DNA from: an uncultured Prevotella sp. | GTDB lineage: Bacteria; Bacteroidota; Bacteroidia; Bacteroidales; Bacteroidaceae | Length of the DNA stretch: 64,000 nucleotides | Direction of reading: 5' to 3' | NCBI GenBank assembly: GCA_905233425.1 | Contig: CAJOEC010000053.1 | Coordinates: 27,681-91,680 of the forward strand | Part shown: positions 51,915-61,360 of the stretch, one piece after another | How the letters are laid out: the number at the start of each line of letters is the position of its first letter | Numbering within the stretch: the stretch's first letter is position 1 | Position numbers and translations under genes: made by a program | Notes under the pieces: model-generated | Seen by the model: only the letters and a program-made list of their open reading frames with translations | What the model was told of the DNA's origin: nothing | Database searches by the model: none

Positions 51915-52029
51915 AGCCCACCCAAGCCCTCCCAAAGGGAGGGATGTTCAATATGATATAGTTTATGAAGAAAAAGAATGACAACCAGGTAACTAAACAT
52001 CCCTCCCTTTGGGAGGGCTTGGGTGGGCT
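51915..52029. repeat. GC-rich palindromic element F, providing a gene start
   Basis: Perfect 34-bp arms (51915-51948 and 51996-52029) begin AGCCCACCCAAGCCCTCCCA. The 47-bp spacer contains the ATG of the second permease, and the right arm encodes its residues 12-22 (HPSLWEGLGGL). The left arm starts just past the stop of permease 1. Confidence 0.9.
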
Positions 52030-53278
52030 CCGGTTTATCGACTTAGATTCATACCGCGAGGTGCTCGACACCCTCACCCGCAACAAGAGCCGATCGTTCC
52101 TCACCGGTTTCGGCGTCTTCTGGGGCGTGTTCATGCTCGTGGCCCTCATGGGCGGCGGCAACGGACTGAAAGAGCTGCTCGAACAGAACTTCGCTGGCTT
52201 CGCCACCAACTCGGCAATGGTATGGGCACAGCCCACGAGCAAGCCCTACAAAGGCTTCCGCAAGGGCCGCTACTGGTACATGGACCACAAGGACGTGGAG
52301 CGCATCCGCCGGGCCGTCCCTGAACTCGACGTTGTCACGCCCATGCTCTTCAGCAACGGCGGCACAGCCTATTACGGCGACCGCAAGGCCACCGTCGGCG
52401 TCTCGGGTGCCATGCCTGAGTTCGCACGCATCAACCAGCCGAAGATGTACTACGGCCGCTATATCGACGATGCCGACATACGCGACCACCGCAAGGTGTG
52501 CGTCATCCAGAAGAAGACCTACAAGGAACTGTTCCCCGGCGGCGGAGACCCCTGCGGCAAGCGAATACGCATCGACAACATATACTACCAGATTGTCGGT
52601 GTCGACTACCAGATGGGCGAGGGCATCAACTTCAGCGGCGAGACCGGCACGGGTGTCGTCCTGCCCCTGACGTTCATGCAGCAGGCCTACAACCGTGGCA
52701 ATGCCGTCGACATGATTGCCGTCACGGGCAAGAAGGGAGTGGTGATGTCGACCCTCACCGACCGCATCCGCGAGACCGTAGCCCGCGCACACACCATCGA
52801 CCCGACAGACGAGCAGGGCGCAATGGTGTTCAACACCGAGGTGCTCTTCCAGTTGCTCGACAACCTGTTCAAGGGTGTCAACTTCCTGATATGGCTTGTC
52901 GGACTCGGCACGCTCTTCGCCGGAGCCATCGGCGTGTCGAACATCATGATGGTGACGGTGCGTGAACGTACCACAGAGATTGGCATACGCCGCGCCATAG
53001 GTGCCACGCCCCGCATGATCCTATCGCAGATCATCAGCGAGAGCATCGTCCTGACACTCGTCGCCGGCATGAGCGGCATACTCTTCGCCGTCCTCATCCT
53101 ACAGATGCTGGAGCTGGCAAACACCGAGGACGGCATCCTCGCCGCCCACTTCCAGGTGGGCTTCTGGACTGCCATCTTCTGCGCCCTCGTCATCGCCCTC
53201 ATGGGTGTCCTCGCCGGACTGGCCCCCGCCGCCCGCGCCATGAGCATAAAGCCCGTCGACGCGATGAGGGATGAATAA
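51965..53278 (+). CDS. MacB-like ABC permease 2, with element-derived N-terminus
   Basis: A 437-aa paralogue of permease 1 (TM1 SFLTGFGVFWGVFMLVALMG; C-terminal FtsX helices including GTLFAGAIGVSNIMMVTVRE). Its first 22 residues (MKKKNDNQVTKHPSLWEGLG...) come from palindromic element F. Family-like sequence starts at FIDLDSYREVLDTLTRNKSR, where relatives usually have their Met. The element therefore seems to have replaced the original start and supplied a new ATG. The gene overlaps the next ORF by 8 bp. Confidence 0.9.
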   Translation: MKKKNDNQVTKHPSLWEGLGGLRFIDLDSYREVLDTLTRNKSRSFLTGFGVFWGVFMLVALMGGGNGLKELLEQNFAGFATNSAMVWAQPTSKPYKGFRKGRYWYMDHKDVERIRRAVPELDVVTPMLFSNGGTAYYGDRKATVGVSGAMPEFARINQPKMYYGRYIDDADIRDHRKVCVIQKKTYKELFPGGGDPCGKRIRIDNIYYQIVGVDYQMGEGINFSGETGTGVVLPLTFMQQAYNRGNAVDMIAVTGKKGVVMSTLTDRIRETVARAHTIDPTDEQGAMVFNTEVLFQLLDNLFKGVNFLIWLVGLGTLFAGAIGVSNIMMVTVRERTTEIGIRRAIGATPRMILSQIISESIVLTLVAGMSGILFAVLILQMLELANTEDGILAAHFQVGFWTAIFCALVIALMGVLAGLAPAARAMSIKPVDAMRDE

Positions 53279-53350
53279 GACCCATAAGACCTATAAGACC
53301 CATAAGTCCCATAAGACTCATAAGACCTATAAGTCCCATAAGACCCATAA
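53276..53350. repeat. Short tandem repeats CCCATAAGACCTATAAG, 5' of the adaptor gene
   Basis: About eight units of (C/T)ATAAG(A/T)C(C/T) in a row. The inverse complement of the same unit is found at 54515-54575, on the other side of the adaptor gene. Confidence 0.85.
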
Positions 53351-53354
53351 TAAA

Positions 53355-54503
53355 ATGAAAAAGTACAGCAAACTTATCGTCGCCGCCATTATCGCCGCGA
53401 TTTTCATCGGAACATTCGTGTTCCTCTGGCAGAAGAGCCAGAAGAAGCCCGTCGTCTACTCGGAGCTTACCACCCAGGTGCAGGACATCCGCAAGACCAC
53501 CATCATCACCGGCAAGATTGAACCCCGCAACGAGGTGAACGTCAAGCCGCAGATCTCAGGCATCATCAGCGAACTGCTGAAGGAGCCAGGCCAGCACGTG
53601 CAGCAGGGCGAGGTCATCGCCAAGGTGAAGGTCATCCCCGACATGGGACAGCTGTCGGGCGCCGAGAGCCGCGTGCGCCTCGCCGACATCAACCTGCAGC
53701 AGGTGCAGACCGACTACAACCGTCAGAAGACGCTCCACGACCAGAAGGTGGTGAGCGACGAGGACTTCGAGAAGATTCGCCAGCAGCTGCAGCAGGCGCA
53801 GGAGGAGAAGGCTGCCGCCGTCGATGCCCTCCAGGTGGTGCGCGACGGTGTGTCGAAAGCCAACGCCTCGGCATCGTCCACCCTCATCCGCTCTACCATC
53901 AGCGGTATCATCCTCGACATCCCCGTCAAGGTCGGAAACTCCGTCATCAACGTCAATACGATGAACGACGGTACGACCATCGCCACCGTCGCCAACATGA
54001 ACGACCTCATCTTCCGCGGCAACATCGACGAGACGGAGGTAGGGCAGCTCGCCATCGGCGTCCCGTTGAAGATCTCCATCGGCGCCCTGCAGGACCTGCA
54101 GTTCGATGCCAGCTTGGAATATATCTCACCCAAGGCCACCGAGAGCAACGGCGCCAACCAGTTTGAGATCAAGGCCGCCGTGGTCCTCCCCAAGGTCGCG
54201 TCAGGCGGTTCTACCGCAGGAGCCACCCTCCGCTCAGGCTACAGCGCCAACGCCGAGATTGTCCTCAGCGAGGCCCAGCAGGTGCTCACCGTCCCCGAGA
54301 GTGCCATCGAGTTCAGCGGCGACAGCACCTTCGTCTACGTGCTGAAGGGCAAGGCCGACAAGCCCGAAGAGCAGCAGTACGACCGCGTCGCCGTGGAGAC
54401 AGGCCTCAGCGACGGCGTGAACATCGAGATAAAGAAGGGCCTCACCGCCAACCAGAAGGTGCGCGGCCCGCAAATCATCACCGACGAGAACGAAAACGAG
54501 TAA
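53355..54503 (+). CDS. Periplasmic adaptor (HlyD/MacA-type) of the efflux system
   Basis: A 382-aa protein if it starts at 53355 (MKKYSKLIVAAIIAAIFIGT, a clean membrane anchor). The ORF start at 53271 would add 28 residues made only of THKTYKTHKS repeats encoded by the tandem repeat. The first half-lipoyl reads KPQISGIISELLKEPGQHVQ, followed by a coiled-coil hairpin (LADINLQQVQTDYNRQKTLH ... LQQAQEEKAAAVDAL), the second lipoyl half (STISGIILDIPVKVGNSV) and the beta-barrel. It links the MacB-like permeases to the TolC-like channel. Which start is used is open; both fit. Confidence 0.92.
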   Translation: MKKYSKLIVAAIIAAIFIGTFVFLWQKSQKKPVVYSELTTQVQDIRKTTIITGKIEPRNEVNVKPQISGIISELLKEPGQHVQQGEVIAKVKVIPDMGQLSGAESRVRLADINLQQVQTDYNRQKTLHDQKVVSDEDFEKIRQQLQQAQEEKAAAVDALQVVRDGVSKANASASSTLIRSTISGIILDIPVKVGNSVINVNTMNDGTTIATVANMNDLIFRGNIDETEVGQLAIGVPLKISIGALQDLQFDASLEYISPKATESNGANQFEIKAAVVLPKVASGGSTAGATLRSGYSANAEIVLSEAQQVLTVPESAIEFSGDSTFVYVLKGKADKPEEQQYDRVAVETGLSDGVNIEIKKGLTANQKVRGPQIITDENENE

Positions 54504-54506
54504 GCC

Positions 54507-55853
54507 ATGAAGAAAAACATCATAAGTCTTATAGGTCTTATAAGTCTTATAGGTCTTATAAGTCATATAATTAGTCCCATGACGGCAAGTGCCCAGCAAC
54601 CATGGAGCCTCCAGCGGTGCTGCGACTACGCCGTGAAGCACAACATCTCCATCCGCCAGCAGCAGAACCGCTGCGAACAGCAGGCCATCCAGCTCTCCAC
54701 CGCGAAGAACCAACGGCTCCCCGACCTCAGCGGCTCAGCCAGCCAGAATTTTTCCTTTGGCCGCGGTCTGACTGCCGAAAACACTTATACCAACACGAAC
54801 ACGAGCAGCACCAGCTTCTCCTTAGGCACCAGCGTCCCCCTGTTCACCGGCTTCCAGATTCCGAACAACATAAAGCTGAACCAGCTGAACCTCGAGGCCG
54901 CCACACAGGACCTTGAGAAGGCGAAGAACGACATACGCGTGCAGGTGGCCCAGCAGTATGTCCAGATTCTCTACGACATGGAACTGCTCGACGTCGCCCG
55001 CCGCCAGATCTCCATCGACTCCGCCCAGGTGGCCCGTCTACAGGCCCTCCTCAGCGTCGGCAAGACCAGCGAGGCCGAGGTAGCCCAACAGAAGGCCACC
55101 CTCGCCCAGAGCCAGCTCACCGTCACTCAGGCCGACAACAACCTCCACCTCGCCCTCCTCGCCCTCTCACAGCTCTTAGAGCTTGAGACACCGGAAGGCT
55201 TCACCATCAAGCGACCCGCCGTTCTCCCCTCCCTTGTTGGGGAAGAGTCGGCCCCCGACGCCATCTTCGCCGAAGCCATCACCTCACGTCCCGAGATTGC
55301 CGCCGAGAACATCCGTCTCCGCGCCACGGAGAACAGCCTCGCCATCGCCCGCGCCGGCTACTACCCCACCCTATCGTTCTCAGCAGGCCTCGGCACCAAC
55401 TACTACACCACCAGCGGTTTCACCTCCGACCCCTTCGGCAAACAGCTGAAGAACAACTTCAGCCAGTACCTCGGCTTCAACCTCAACATACCCATCTTCA
55501 ACCGTTTCCAGACGCGCAACAGCATCCGCTCGGCGAAGATTGACAGGCTGAACCAGCAGCTAACCCTCGACAACACGAAGAAAGCCCTCTACAAGGAGAT
55601 TCAGCAGGCGTGGTACAACACCGTCGCCGCCCAGCAGAAGGTGAAGAGCAGCGCCGAGGCCTGCCGCTCCAGCGAGACCGCCTTCCGCATGGTGCAGACG
55701 AAGTACGAGAATGGCAAGGCCACCATCACCGAGTTCAACGAGGCTAAGAACACCTACCTGAAGACAGAGAGCGACCTGACACAGGCTCGCTACGAGCATC
55801 TGTATCAGGTCGCACTCATCAAGTTCTATCGCGGCGAACCGTTGGTTTTCTAA
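54507..55853 (+). CDS. TolC-family outer-membrane efflux protein
   Basis: A 448-aa protein. The signal peptide ([20 protein letters not shown]) is itself encoded by a tandem repeat of ATAAGTCTTATAGGTCTT. Two OEP repeats follow, with a typical start [20 protein letters not shown] and the helical [14 protein letters not shown] and [16 protein letters not shown] strands. It would be the outer-membrane duct of the operon. [14 protein letters not shown] in the middle may be the trace of a short palindrome (55223-55246). The 3' end overlaps hisF on the other strand by 4 bp. Confidence 0.93.
   Translation: MKKNIISLIGLISLIGLISHIISPMTASAQQPWSLQRCCDYAVKHNISIRQQQNRCEQQAIQLSTAKNQRLPDLSGSASQNFSFGRGLTAENTYTNTNTSSTSFSLGTSVPLFTGFQIPNNIKLNQLNLEAATQDLEKAKNDIRVQVAQQYVQILYDMELLDVARRQISIDSAQVARLQALLSVGKTSEAEVAQQKATLAQSQLTVTQADNNLHLALLALSQLLELETPEGFTIKRPAVLPSLVGEESAPDAIFAEAITSRPEIAAENIRLRATENSLAIARAGYYPTLSFSAGLGTNYYTTSGFTSDPFGKQLKNNFSQYLGFNLNIPIFNRFQTRNSIRSAKIDRLNQQLTLDNTKKALYKEIQQAWYNTVAAQQKVKSSAEACRSSETAFRMVQTKYENGKATITEFNEAKNTYLKTESDLTQARYEHLYQVALIKFYRGEPLVF
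54515..54575. repeat. Short tandem repeats inside the TolC signal peptide
   Basis: Alternating CTTATAAGT and CTTATAGGT units repeat about six times, in inverse orientation to the repeat at 53276-53350. Translated, they give the hydrophobic [14 protein letters not shown] core, so the repeat doubles as a signal peptide. Confidence 0.85.
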
Positions 55854-56680
55854 GTCATCCTTACGTTTATCCCCTCCTGTCGCAGGTACTGTTTCAGTAC
55901 GGGGATGGGAATCTCACCGAAATGGAACACGCTGGCGGCCAGTGCCGCGTCGGCGTGTCCTATGGTGAAGGCATCGCGGAAATGCTCTTTCGCCCCGGCC
56001 CCTCCGCTGGCAATGATGGGGATGGTAAGGTCTTCGGCCAACCGCGCCAATGCCTCGTTGGCATAGCCCTGCTTCACACCGTCGTGGTCCATCGACGTGA
56101 AGAGTATCTCTCCGGCACCCCGCTCCTGTGCCTCGTGCGCCCACTCGAACAGACCGCGCTCCACACGCTCGCGTCCGCCCTTCAAATAGCAGTACCAAGC
56201 CCCCCCTACGGCCCCCGAGGGGGCTTCTATAGTCTTTGGAGCTATTGTGCCCCCCTCGGGGGGCGAAGGGGGGGCCTCCATACGGGCGTCGATGGCCACC
56301 ACGCACACCTGCGATCCAAAACGCTTGGCAATCTCTTCTATCAGTTCCGGCCGGCGCAGAGCGGCACTATTGATGCTCACCTTGTCGGCCCCGGCATAGA
56401 GCATACGCTCCACGTCGGCAAGTTCGTTGATGCCTCCGCCCACGGTGAACGGAATGTTTATCTCTGTGGCCACGCGAGTCACCATGTCGGTGAACGTCTT
56501 GCGCTCCTCAAACGAGGCGGTGATGTCGAGGAACACCAGTTCGTCGGCCCCCTGCTCGCTGTACGCCTTGCCCAGTTCCACTGGGTCGCCGGCACTACGC
56601 AGACTCACGAAATTGACACCCTTGACAGTCTCGCCGTTCTTCACGTCGAGGCAAGGGATGATACGCTTTGCTAAGTTCAT
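55850..56680 (-). CDS. hisF: Imidazole glycerol phosphate synthase, cyclase subunit, with palindrome-encoded insert
   Basis: A 276-aa (beta/alpha)8 enzyme; relatives are about 250-257. Catalytic Asp11 is in [16 protein letters not shown] and the second catalytic Asp (131) in [30 protein letters not shown] and [15 protein letters not shown] bind phosphate. About residues 134-161 ([20 protein letters not shown] plus SGAVGGA) are encoded by element E and fall where other HisF proteins have a beta-hairpin turn, so folding may survive. It makes IGP and AICAR from PRFAR with ammonia from HisH. It is separated from hisA-hisH by the large DUF6055 gene. Confidence 0.95.
   Translation of the reverse strand: MNLAKRIIPCLDVKNGETVKGVNFVSLRSAGDPVELGKAYSEQGADELVFLDITASFEERKTFTDMVTRVATEINIPFTVGGGINELADVERMLYAGADKVSINSAALRRPELIEEIAKRFGSQVCVVAIDARMEAPPSPPEGGTIAPKTIEAPSGAVGGAWYCYLKGGRERVERGLFEWAHEAQERGAGEILFTSMDHDGVKQGYANEALARLAEDLTIPIIASGGAGAKEHFRDAFTIGHADAALAASVFHFGEIPIPVLKQYLRQEGINVRMT
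56196..56279. repeat. GC-rich palindromic element E, in frame inside hisF
   Basis: The arms at about 56196-56227 and 56247-56279 share GCCCCCCCT and CCCCCGAGGGGG with element D. The spacer is about 19 bp and keeps the ACAATAGC also seen in D. The copy is read in the same frame and orientation relative to coding as D. Confidence 0.9.
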
Positions 56681-56696
56681 AGTCCTGTAATTGCTG

Positions 56697-59600
56697 TTAT
56701 CTCACTACGATTTTCTTTCCACCAACGATGTAGATGCCTTCGGGCAGTCCGTCGAGCGAATACTGCATACCGCCTTCACCTGTTCCGGCGCGTTTCACCA
56801 AGCGTCCGTCGACAGAATAGATGTTCCCGTCGGTAGCTGAATGCGAATGGCTTGTTTCGTATGCCACGATACCGTCGACGATGGCTGGCAGCTCGTTGTT
56901 GTTGGTCTGTCCGTAGACATTGGTCTGGTAGAATTTCACCTTGTAGGGCCATTGCTCGGCAGTACTCTCACCGTCCCAGCTGAGCCAGTTGCGGGTCCAG
57001 TAGGACTGGGGGGCGCCGCTCACCACAAACCACAAGTATGAGCAGTTTGCGGGGCAGTCGAAGGCCACTATCTGCTCAGGCTCTGAGTATGTCGCCGTGG
57101 CGATGTCGCCATAGACGCGTGTGCCGTCCTTCTGCATTGCCACGAAGCCCAGCTTCCATCCTGCCCGTGTCTTGTTATAGGTGGTGTAGCCGCTCTTTCC
57201 TGCCTCGCCAACCAGTTCGGCATAGACGGTCTTGCCGCCCGATGGCACATTAAGACGGATGGCATTGTTGCCGAAGTTCTCGATGCAGTTGGCTGCCGTC
57301 GGCGAGAAGAACCCCTCGCTGTCCTTGGTGAGGACAGTCTGTGTGCGCTTGCCTATGCTGCCCTTGCCTCGGTCGCGTATGGGGTCGAGGTCGAAGGTGG
57401 TCATCCTTGCGCCATACTCCCACATCTCATCGTTCAGCTGGTCGAGCTTCTCCGAGGTTGTGCCGGTCATGGTGAGCCTCATGTAGGTCTGCAGAGGGTC
57501 TTCAGGACTCTTGCACTCGTTCCACATCCGTCCGATGAAGTCCATGCCGTGTTGGTGGCAGAAGTAGTCCTGTATGAAATAGTTGTTATAGCGCAGGTCT
57601 ACGCAGAGCGGATGGCGGTGAAGACCGTTGATGGTGTTCGTGAACCACTCGTTGTTGAACTGCATCTGCGGGTAGTACTTGTATGCCTGCCACTGTGCGC
57701 ACATCTCCCAGAACACGTTCAGCGTCGACGTTCCCCAGTTGTACATCCATCCGTTCTGGTCGTTGTTGTCGCAGTGGGTCTGGTACTGGAAGCAGTGGCC
57801 GATCTCGTGTGCCACGGTCTGCCCGTCGCGTGAGGTGTAGGCCCATCGTGAGAGTGTCAGCAGACCAATCTTGTCGTCGATGCCGCTGCCGCTTGCCTCC
57901 CACTCGTCGGTGTAGCGCAGACGGATGATCATCTTGTATGTGTCGGTCTTCGACTTGCCCTGGTTGGTAGTGATGAATCTCAGGCTGTCGGCATAGAACT
58001 CGAAGATCTTGTCGGCGTTGTCGAGGATGTTCTCCACGGCGGGCGGTGTCTGTGTGCCGTAGCCGGCCTCCCAGAACAGAATCCAGTGTTTCGACTGTAG
58101 CGACCGCTCGTAGCACCACTGGCTCGTGCTGTTCTTCAGCTGTTCGTCGGTGCCGCAGGCGTTGGTGCTACAGTATATTTTCTTGTCCACGGCTGAGATA
58201 CGTATGTTCAGCGAGTTTACGGCCGCCGTGAGCTTCGCCTTCGTCAGCGTGTAATCCACCATCTGATTGCGTGCCGTCTCGATGGCTGTCAGCAGGTTTG
58301 CCAGTGCTGCGGCCTTGCTTTCCACGCCTTCCCACCATCCAACAACCTTCACAGCATAGTCGATACGTGCCTTTAGAGCGGTGTAGAGAGCCAGTGAGGC
58401 CTCTCCCTGACTGATAGCGTCGAGCAGCGCAGCCTGTGCCGCCTTCAAGGCATCCATGTCGTAAGTCTTGTTGCCCTCGCCGTCGGTGCCCGTCCCTTGC
58501 AGAGCCGCCGTGGCGTTGTCGATGGCTGCGGAGAGCGTGGCGGCCACGTCCTGCTGTATGCCCTTGGCCAGAATGTCGTTGGCCTTGTCAACGAGCTTTT
58601 GCAGTTCGCTGGCATAGTCGGCCTGTGTCACACGCCCCACATATTGCAGGATGAAGTTGTCGACACAGAGGTAGTTACCCGTAGCGTTCACGGCATCCAG
58701 GCCTATCTCCACGTCGCTCTTCTCGTCGACCACAGCGAAGTCCAGCGTGTATTCTTTCATCGCCATCACCTCGGTCTTGGTAGTTGTTCCGGCGAAGAGG
58801 AAAGCCCCTGTCTGCTCCAATCCTTTGTTCGTGGTGCTGTTTGTGCCGGTCTGCTGTATGTGCAGCGCCGATGCGGTCAGGCGATAGCGACCTTGTGGCA
58901 GACGTTTCAGCGTCTGCGTCACCGATGCGTCGCCGATATGCTGGCCTATGCTCACCCACGACTCCACATAGTAGGTTCCCTTCTTCTTGCTGAACACCGA
59001 GTTGTTCTGCGTGTTCATGTTGTGCACCGTCCAGCCCGTTGTGCCATTGGTCTCAAACGACGGGTTCTGTATCAGACTGGTGCGGTCGAGGGGGTTCTCG
59101 TCGGAAGCATTGTCCAAGCGGTAGTTCTCCATGGCCTCGTTAAGCGAGTAGACAGCCTCCAGCACCTCCGGCATCGTGGCGTCGGCGTTGTCGCATACGG
59201 CCTGGGCAGCGTCGATGACAGCTTTCAGCGCTTCCGCCCCCTTCCCTTCGCCATCGCCATAGAGGCTGTTGGCCGAGCGCAGGGTGCTGAGGAGCTTGAT
59301 CTTGCTAACAGTCATGTCCTGGCCCATAATCTGCACATAGTCTATGAGCAGACAGGCGGAGTTCGCGCTCCCCCCTGCGGCAGCTTTGTAGCCTATCTGC
59401 AGTTTTCCCGTTGTCTGCCTGGCAAGTGTGAACGTTATCTGGTCTATCTGCCAGTCCTTCGCCTTATAGGTGGCCAGCGAGGAGCTTACGGTGGTGCCGC
59501 TGTTGGGAATCCACGCCAACTGCGAGACGCCGCCCGTGGCATTCTTGCCATTGTAGGTTGGCACGTTGATGGTATAGGTGCCGGCGGGCAGGGTGACAGT

Positions 59601-59951
59601 CTGGTAATAGCAGAAGGTCTGCTCCCATCCTGTTGAGAGAGCCAATGCGCCGCCGCCCTCGCCGTCGTAGCCCGTGGCGGGCACTGTGGCGCTGTTGAAC
59701 GTGCCCTTGAAGCCAAACTCGTAGACACCCGTCACGGTGTAGTCGGCACTCAGGTTGGCAGTCCAGCCGTCAATCTCCTTTATCTCCTGCGCCACCTTTG
59801 CGGTGCTGGAAGCAGGATAGTCGAAATCGCTGTCGAAGCCATAGTTATTCAGGAAATACTTCGTAACGTCGGACTGTGCTGCCGAAGGAACGGTGAAGGC
59901 GACGGCCATGAGAGCCGTTGCAAAGACTTTAAGCGTATTCATATATCTCAT
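56697..59951 (-). CDS. Large secreted DUF6055-type protein with a metallopeptidase-like site
   Basis: A 1084-aa protein. The signal peptide ([18 protein letters not shown]) is followed by beta-sandwich segments that look like carbohydrate-binding modules (about 70-215 and 290-435) and a helical stretch (about 440-590). The catalytic-looking region (about 600-900) has [17 protein letters not shown], an HEXXH zinc motif, with [16 protein letters not shown] downstream giving a possible third ligand Glu. The end (DGRLVKR...[17 protein letters not shown]) resembles a type IX secretion sorting tail. It probably acts on glycoproteins or polymers at the surface. It sits inside the his gene group, which is unusual. 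Confidence 0.75.
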   Translation of the reverse strand: MRYMNTLKVFATALMAVAFTVPSAAQSDVTKYFLNNYGFDSDFDYPASSTAKVAQEIKEIDGWTANLSADYTVTGVYEFGFKGTFNSATVPATGYDGEGGGALALSTGWEQTFCYYQTVTLPAGTYTINVPTYNGKNATGGVSQLAWIPNSGTTVSSSLATYKAKDWQIDQITFTLARQTTGKLQIGYKAAAGGSANSACLLIDYVQIMGQDMTVSKIKLLSTLRSANSLYGDGEGKGAEALKAVIDAAQAVCDNADATMPEVLEAVYSLNEAMENYRLDNASDENPLDRTSLIQNPSFETNGTTGWTVHNMNTQNNSVFSKKKGTYYVESWVSIGQHIGDASVTQTLKRLPQGRYRLTASALHIQQTGTNSTTNKGLEQTGAFLFAGTTTKTEVMAMKEYTLDFAVVDEKSDVEIGLDAVNATGNYLCVDNFILQYVGRVTQADYASELQKLVDKANDILAKGIQQDVAATLSAAIDNATAALQGTGTDGEGNKTYDMDALKAAQAALLDAISQGEASLALYTALKARIDYAVKVVGWWEGVESKAAALANLLTAIETARNQMVDYTLTKAKLTAAVNSLNIRISAVDKKIYCSTNACGTDEQLKNSTSQWCYERSLQSKHWILFWEAGYGTQTPPAVENILDNADKIFEFYADSLRFITTNQGKSKTDTYKMIIRLRYTDEWEASGSGIDDKIGLLTLSRWAYTSRDGQTVAHEIGHCFQYQTHCDNNDQNGWMYNWGTSTLNVFWEMCAQWQAYKYYPQMQFNNEWFTNTINGLHRHPLCVDLRYNNYFIQDYFCHQHGMDFIGRMWNECKSPEDPLQTYMRLTMTGTTSEKLDQLNDEMWEYGARMTTFDLDPIRDRGKGSIGKRTQTVLTKDSEGFFSPTAANCIENFGNNAIRLNVPSGGKTVYAELVGEAGKSGYTTYNKTRAGWKLGFVAMQKDGTRVYGDIATATYSEPEQIVAFDCPANCSYLWFVVSGAPQSYWTRNWLSWDGESTAEQWPYKVKFYQTNVYGQTNNNELPAIVDGIVAYETSHSHSATDGNIYSVDGRLVKRAGTGEGGMQYSLDGLPEGIYIVGGKKIVVR

Positions 59952-59972
59952 TTAAGATTAACAGTTTACGAA

Positions 59973-60692
59973 TCAACAGCGATGGCTTTGTATCAGTCGG
60001 GCGAGGTCTATGCGCCCCTCGTAGATGGCCTTGCCGAACACCACGGCGGGTATGCCGGCGTCGCTAAGAGCCTGGATGTCGGCCTCCGACGACACGCCGC
60101 CGCTGGCAATGAGATGAAGGTCGGGGTAGGCGGCCATCACCTCTTTATATAAATGTATGGCAGGGCCGGAGAGCGTACCGTCCTTCGAGATCTCGGTGCA
60201 GAGCACGTTTGTCACTCCCATGTCGATATATTTCCTGAGGAAGGGCAGCAGTTCCTCGGCGGAGTCCTCCTTCCACCCGTTTATGCTTATCCGTCCTTGG
60301 CGCACGTCGGCACCGAGGATAATCCTTTCGGGGCCGTACTTGCGCAGCCACTGTCCGAACAGTTCGGGCTGGGTTACGGCCACGCTGCCCACCGTTACCA
60401 TGCTTGCGCCGGCCTCGAAGGCACGGCCGATGTCGTCGTCGGTCTTCAGTCCGCCGCCGAAGTCCACCACCAGACTGGTCTCTGATGTTATGGCGCGGAG
60501 CGTATCAACGTTTACTATATGGCGCGACTTTGCCCCGTCGAGATCCACAACGTGGAGACGGCGATAGCCCAGTCGCTCAAACTCGCGGGCCATCTGCAGC
60601 GGTTCGCCGTAAACGGTCTTCTGGTCGTAGTCACCCTTGGTCAGGCGCACGCACTGGCCGTCGATGATGTCAATGGCAGGAATCAGTTGCAT
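59973..60692 (-). CDS. hisA: ProFAR isomerase
   Basis: A 239-aa (beta/alpha)8 isomerase: QLIPAIDIIDGQCVRLTKGD with catalytic Asp8, VDFGGGLKTDDDIGRAFEAG, ILGADVRQGRISINGW with the second Asp near 130, and ASGGVSSEADIQALSDAGIP. It opens the ring of ProFAR to PRFAR in histidine synthesis. It directly abuts hisH (stop and start are adjacent), so the two are co-translated. hisF, the next enzyme, is displaced by 3.3 kb. Confidence 0.96.
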   Translation of the reverse strand: MQLIPAIDIIDGQCVRLTKGDYDQKTVYGEPLQMAREFERLGYRRLHVVDLDGAKSRHIVNVDTLRAITSETSLVVDFGGGLKTDDDIGRAFEAGASMVTVGSVAVTQPELFGQWLRKYGPERIILGADVRQGRISINGWKEDSAEELLPFLRKYIDMGVTNVLCTEISKDGTLSGPAIHLYKEVMAAYPDLHLIASGGVSSEADIQALSDAGIPAVVFGKAIYEGRIDLARLIQSHRC

Positions 60693-61295
60693 TTACAATT
60701 TACTATTTGTCAGTTTCAAGAAATTCCGAAGTATTCTCTCCCCCACGCTGCCGCTCTTCTCCGGGTGGAACTGCGTGGCGTAGAAATTGTCTTTGCGAAG
60801 GGCAGCGCTGTAAGGCTGGATATAGTCGGCGGTGGCTATGGTCTCCTCGCAGAGGGGCACATAGTAGCTGTGCACGAAATACACATAAGGCTCGTCCAGC
60901 CCCTCGAAGAGTGGCGACCGCAGGTCGTGCAGGGCGTTCCACCCCATACACGGCACCTTGTCCTCATGGCGCGACGGTCTGAAGCGTATCACATCGGCAT
61001 CGAACACGCCGAGACAGTCGGTGTCGCCTTCCTCGGAGTGGCGGCAAAGCAACTGCTGTCCTATACAGATGCCCAGAACGGGCTGGGTCAGCGAGCGTAT
61101 CACCTCGTCGAGGCCCCTTGCGCGCAGGTACTCCATGGCCCCTCGGGCCTCACCCTGTCCGGGGAATATCACGCGGTCGGCACCGCGCAGCTCCCGAGGG
61201 TCGTCGGTGAGCAGCGGCTCCACGCCGAGGCGGCGCAGCGCGCTGAGCACCGAGAACACGTTTCCTGCATTATATTTTACTACTGCTACTTTCAT
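60693..61295 (-). CDS. hisH: Imidazole glycerol phosphate synthase, glutaminase subunit
   Basis: A 200-aa class I glutamine amidotransferase. The oxyanion strand is RVIFPGQGEARGAMEYL, the nucleophile Cys lies in PVLGICIGQQLL, and the His/Glu pair is in FYATQFHPEKSGSVGE. It delivers ammonia to HisF through the barrel. It is the first gene of the visible his unit and begins 66 bp downstream of purU's end. Confidence 0.95.
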   Translation of the reverse strand: MKVAVVKYNAGNVFSVLSALRRLGVEPLLTDDPRELRGADRVIFPGQGEARGAMEYLRARGLDEVIRSLTQPVLGICIGQQLLCRHSEEGDTDCLGVFDADVIRFRPSRHEDKVPCMGWNALHDLRSPLFEGLDEPYVYFVHSYYVPLCEETIATADYIQPYSAALRKDNFYATQFHPEKSGSVGERILRNFLKLTNSKL

Positions 61296-61318
61296 AGATA
61301 AGCGGCGGTTATCTCATG

Positions 61319-61357
61319 GTTACCCGGCGGCTGACTCCCAGGAAAGCGCCGGGTAAC
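61319..61357. repeat. Inverted repeat between purU and hisH
   Basis: GTTACCCGGCG pairs with CGCCGGGTAAC over 11 bp with a 17-base loop. There is no T tract, so it is either a weak terminator of purU or an RNA-processing hairpin. Confidence 0.6.
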
Positions 61358-61360
61358 TGT

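Noticed and set aside
53280-53350. CRISPR array
   Set aside because: The repeats are contiguous short units without spacers, and no cas gene is present.
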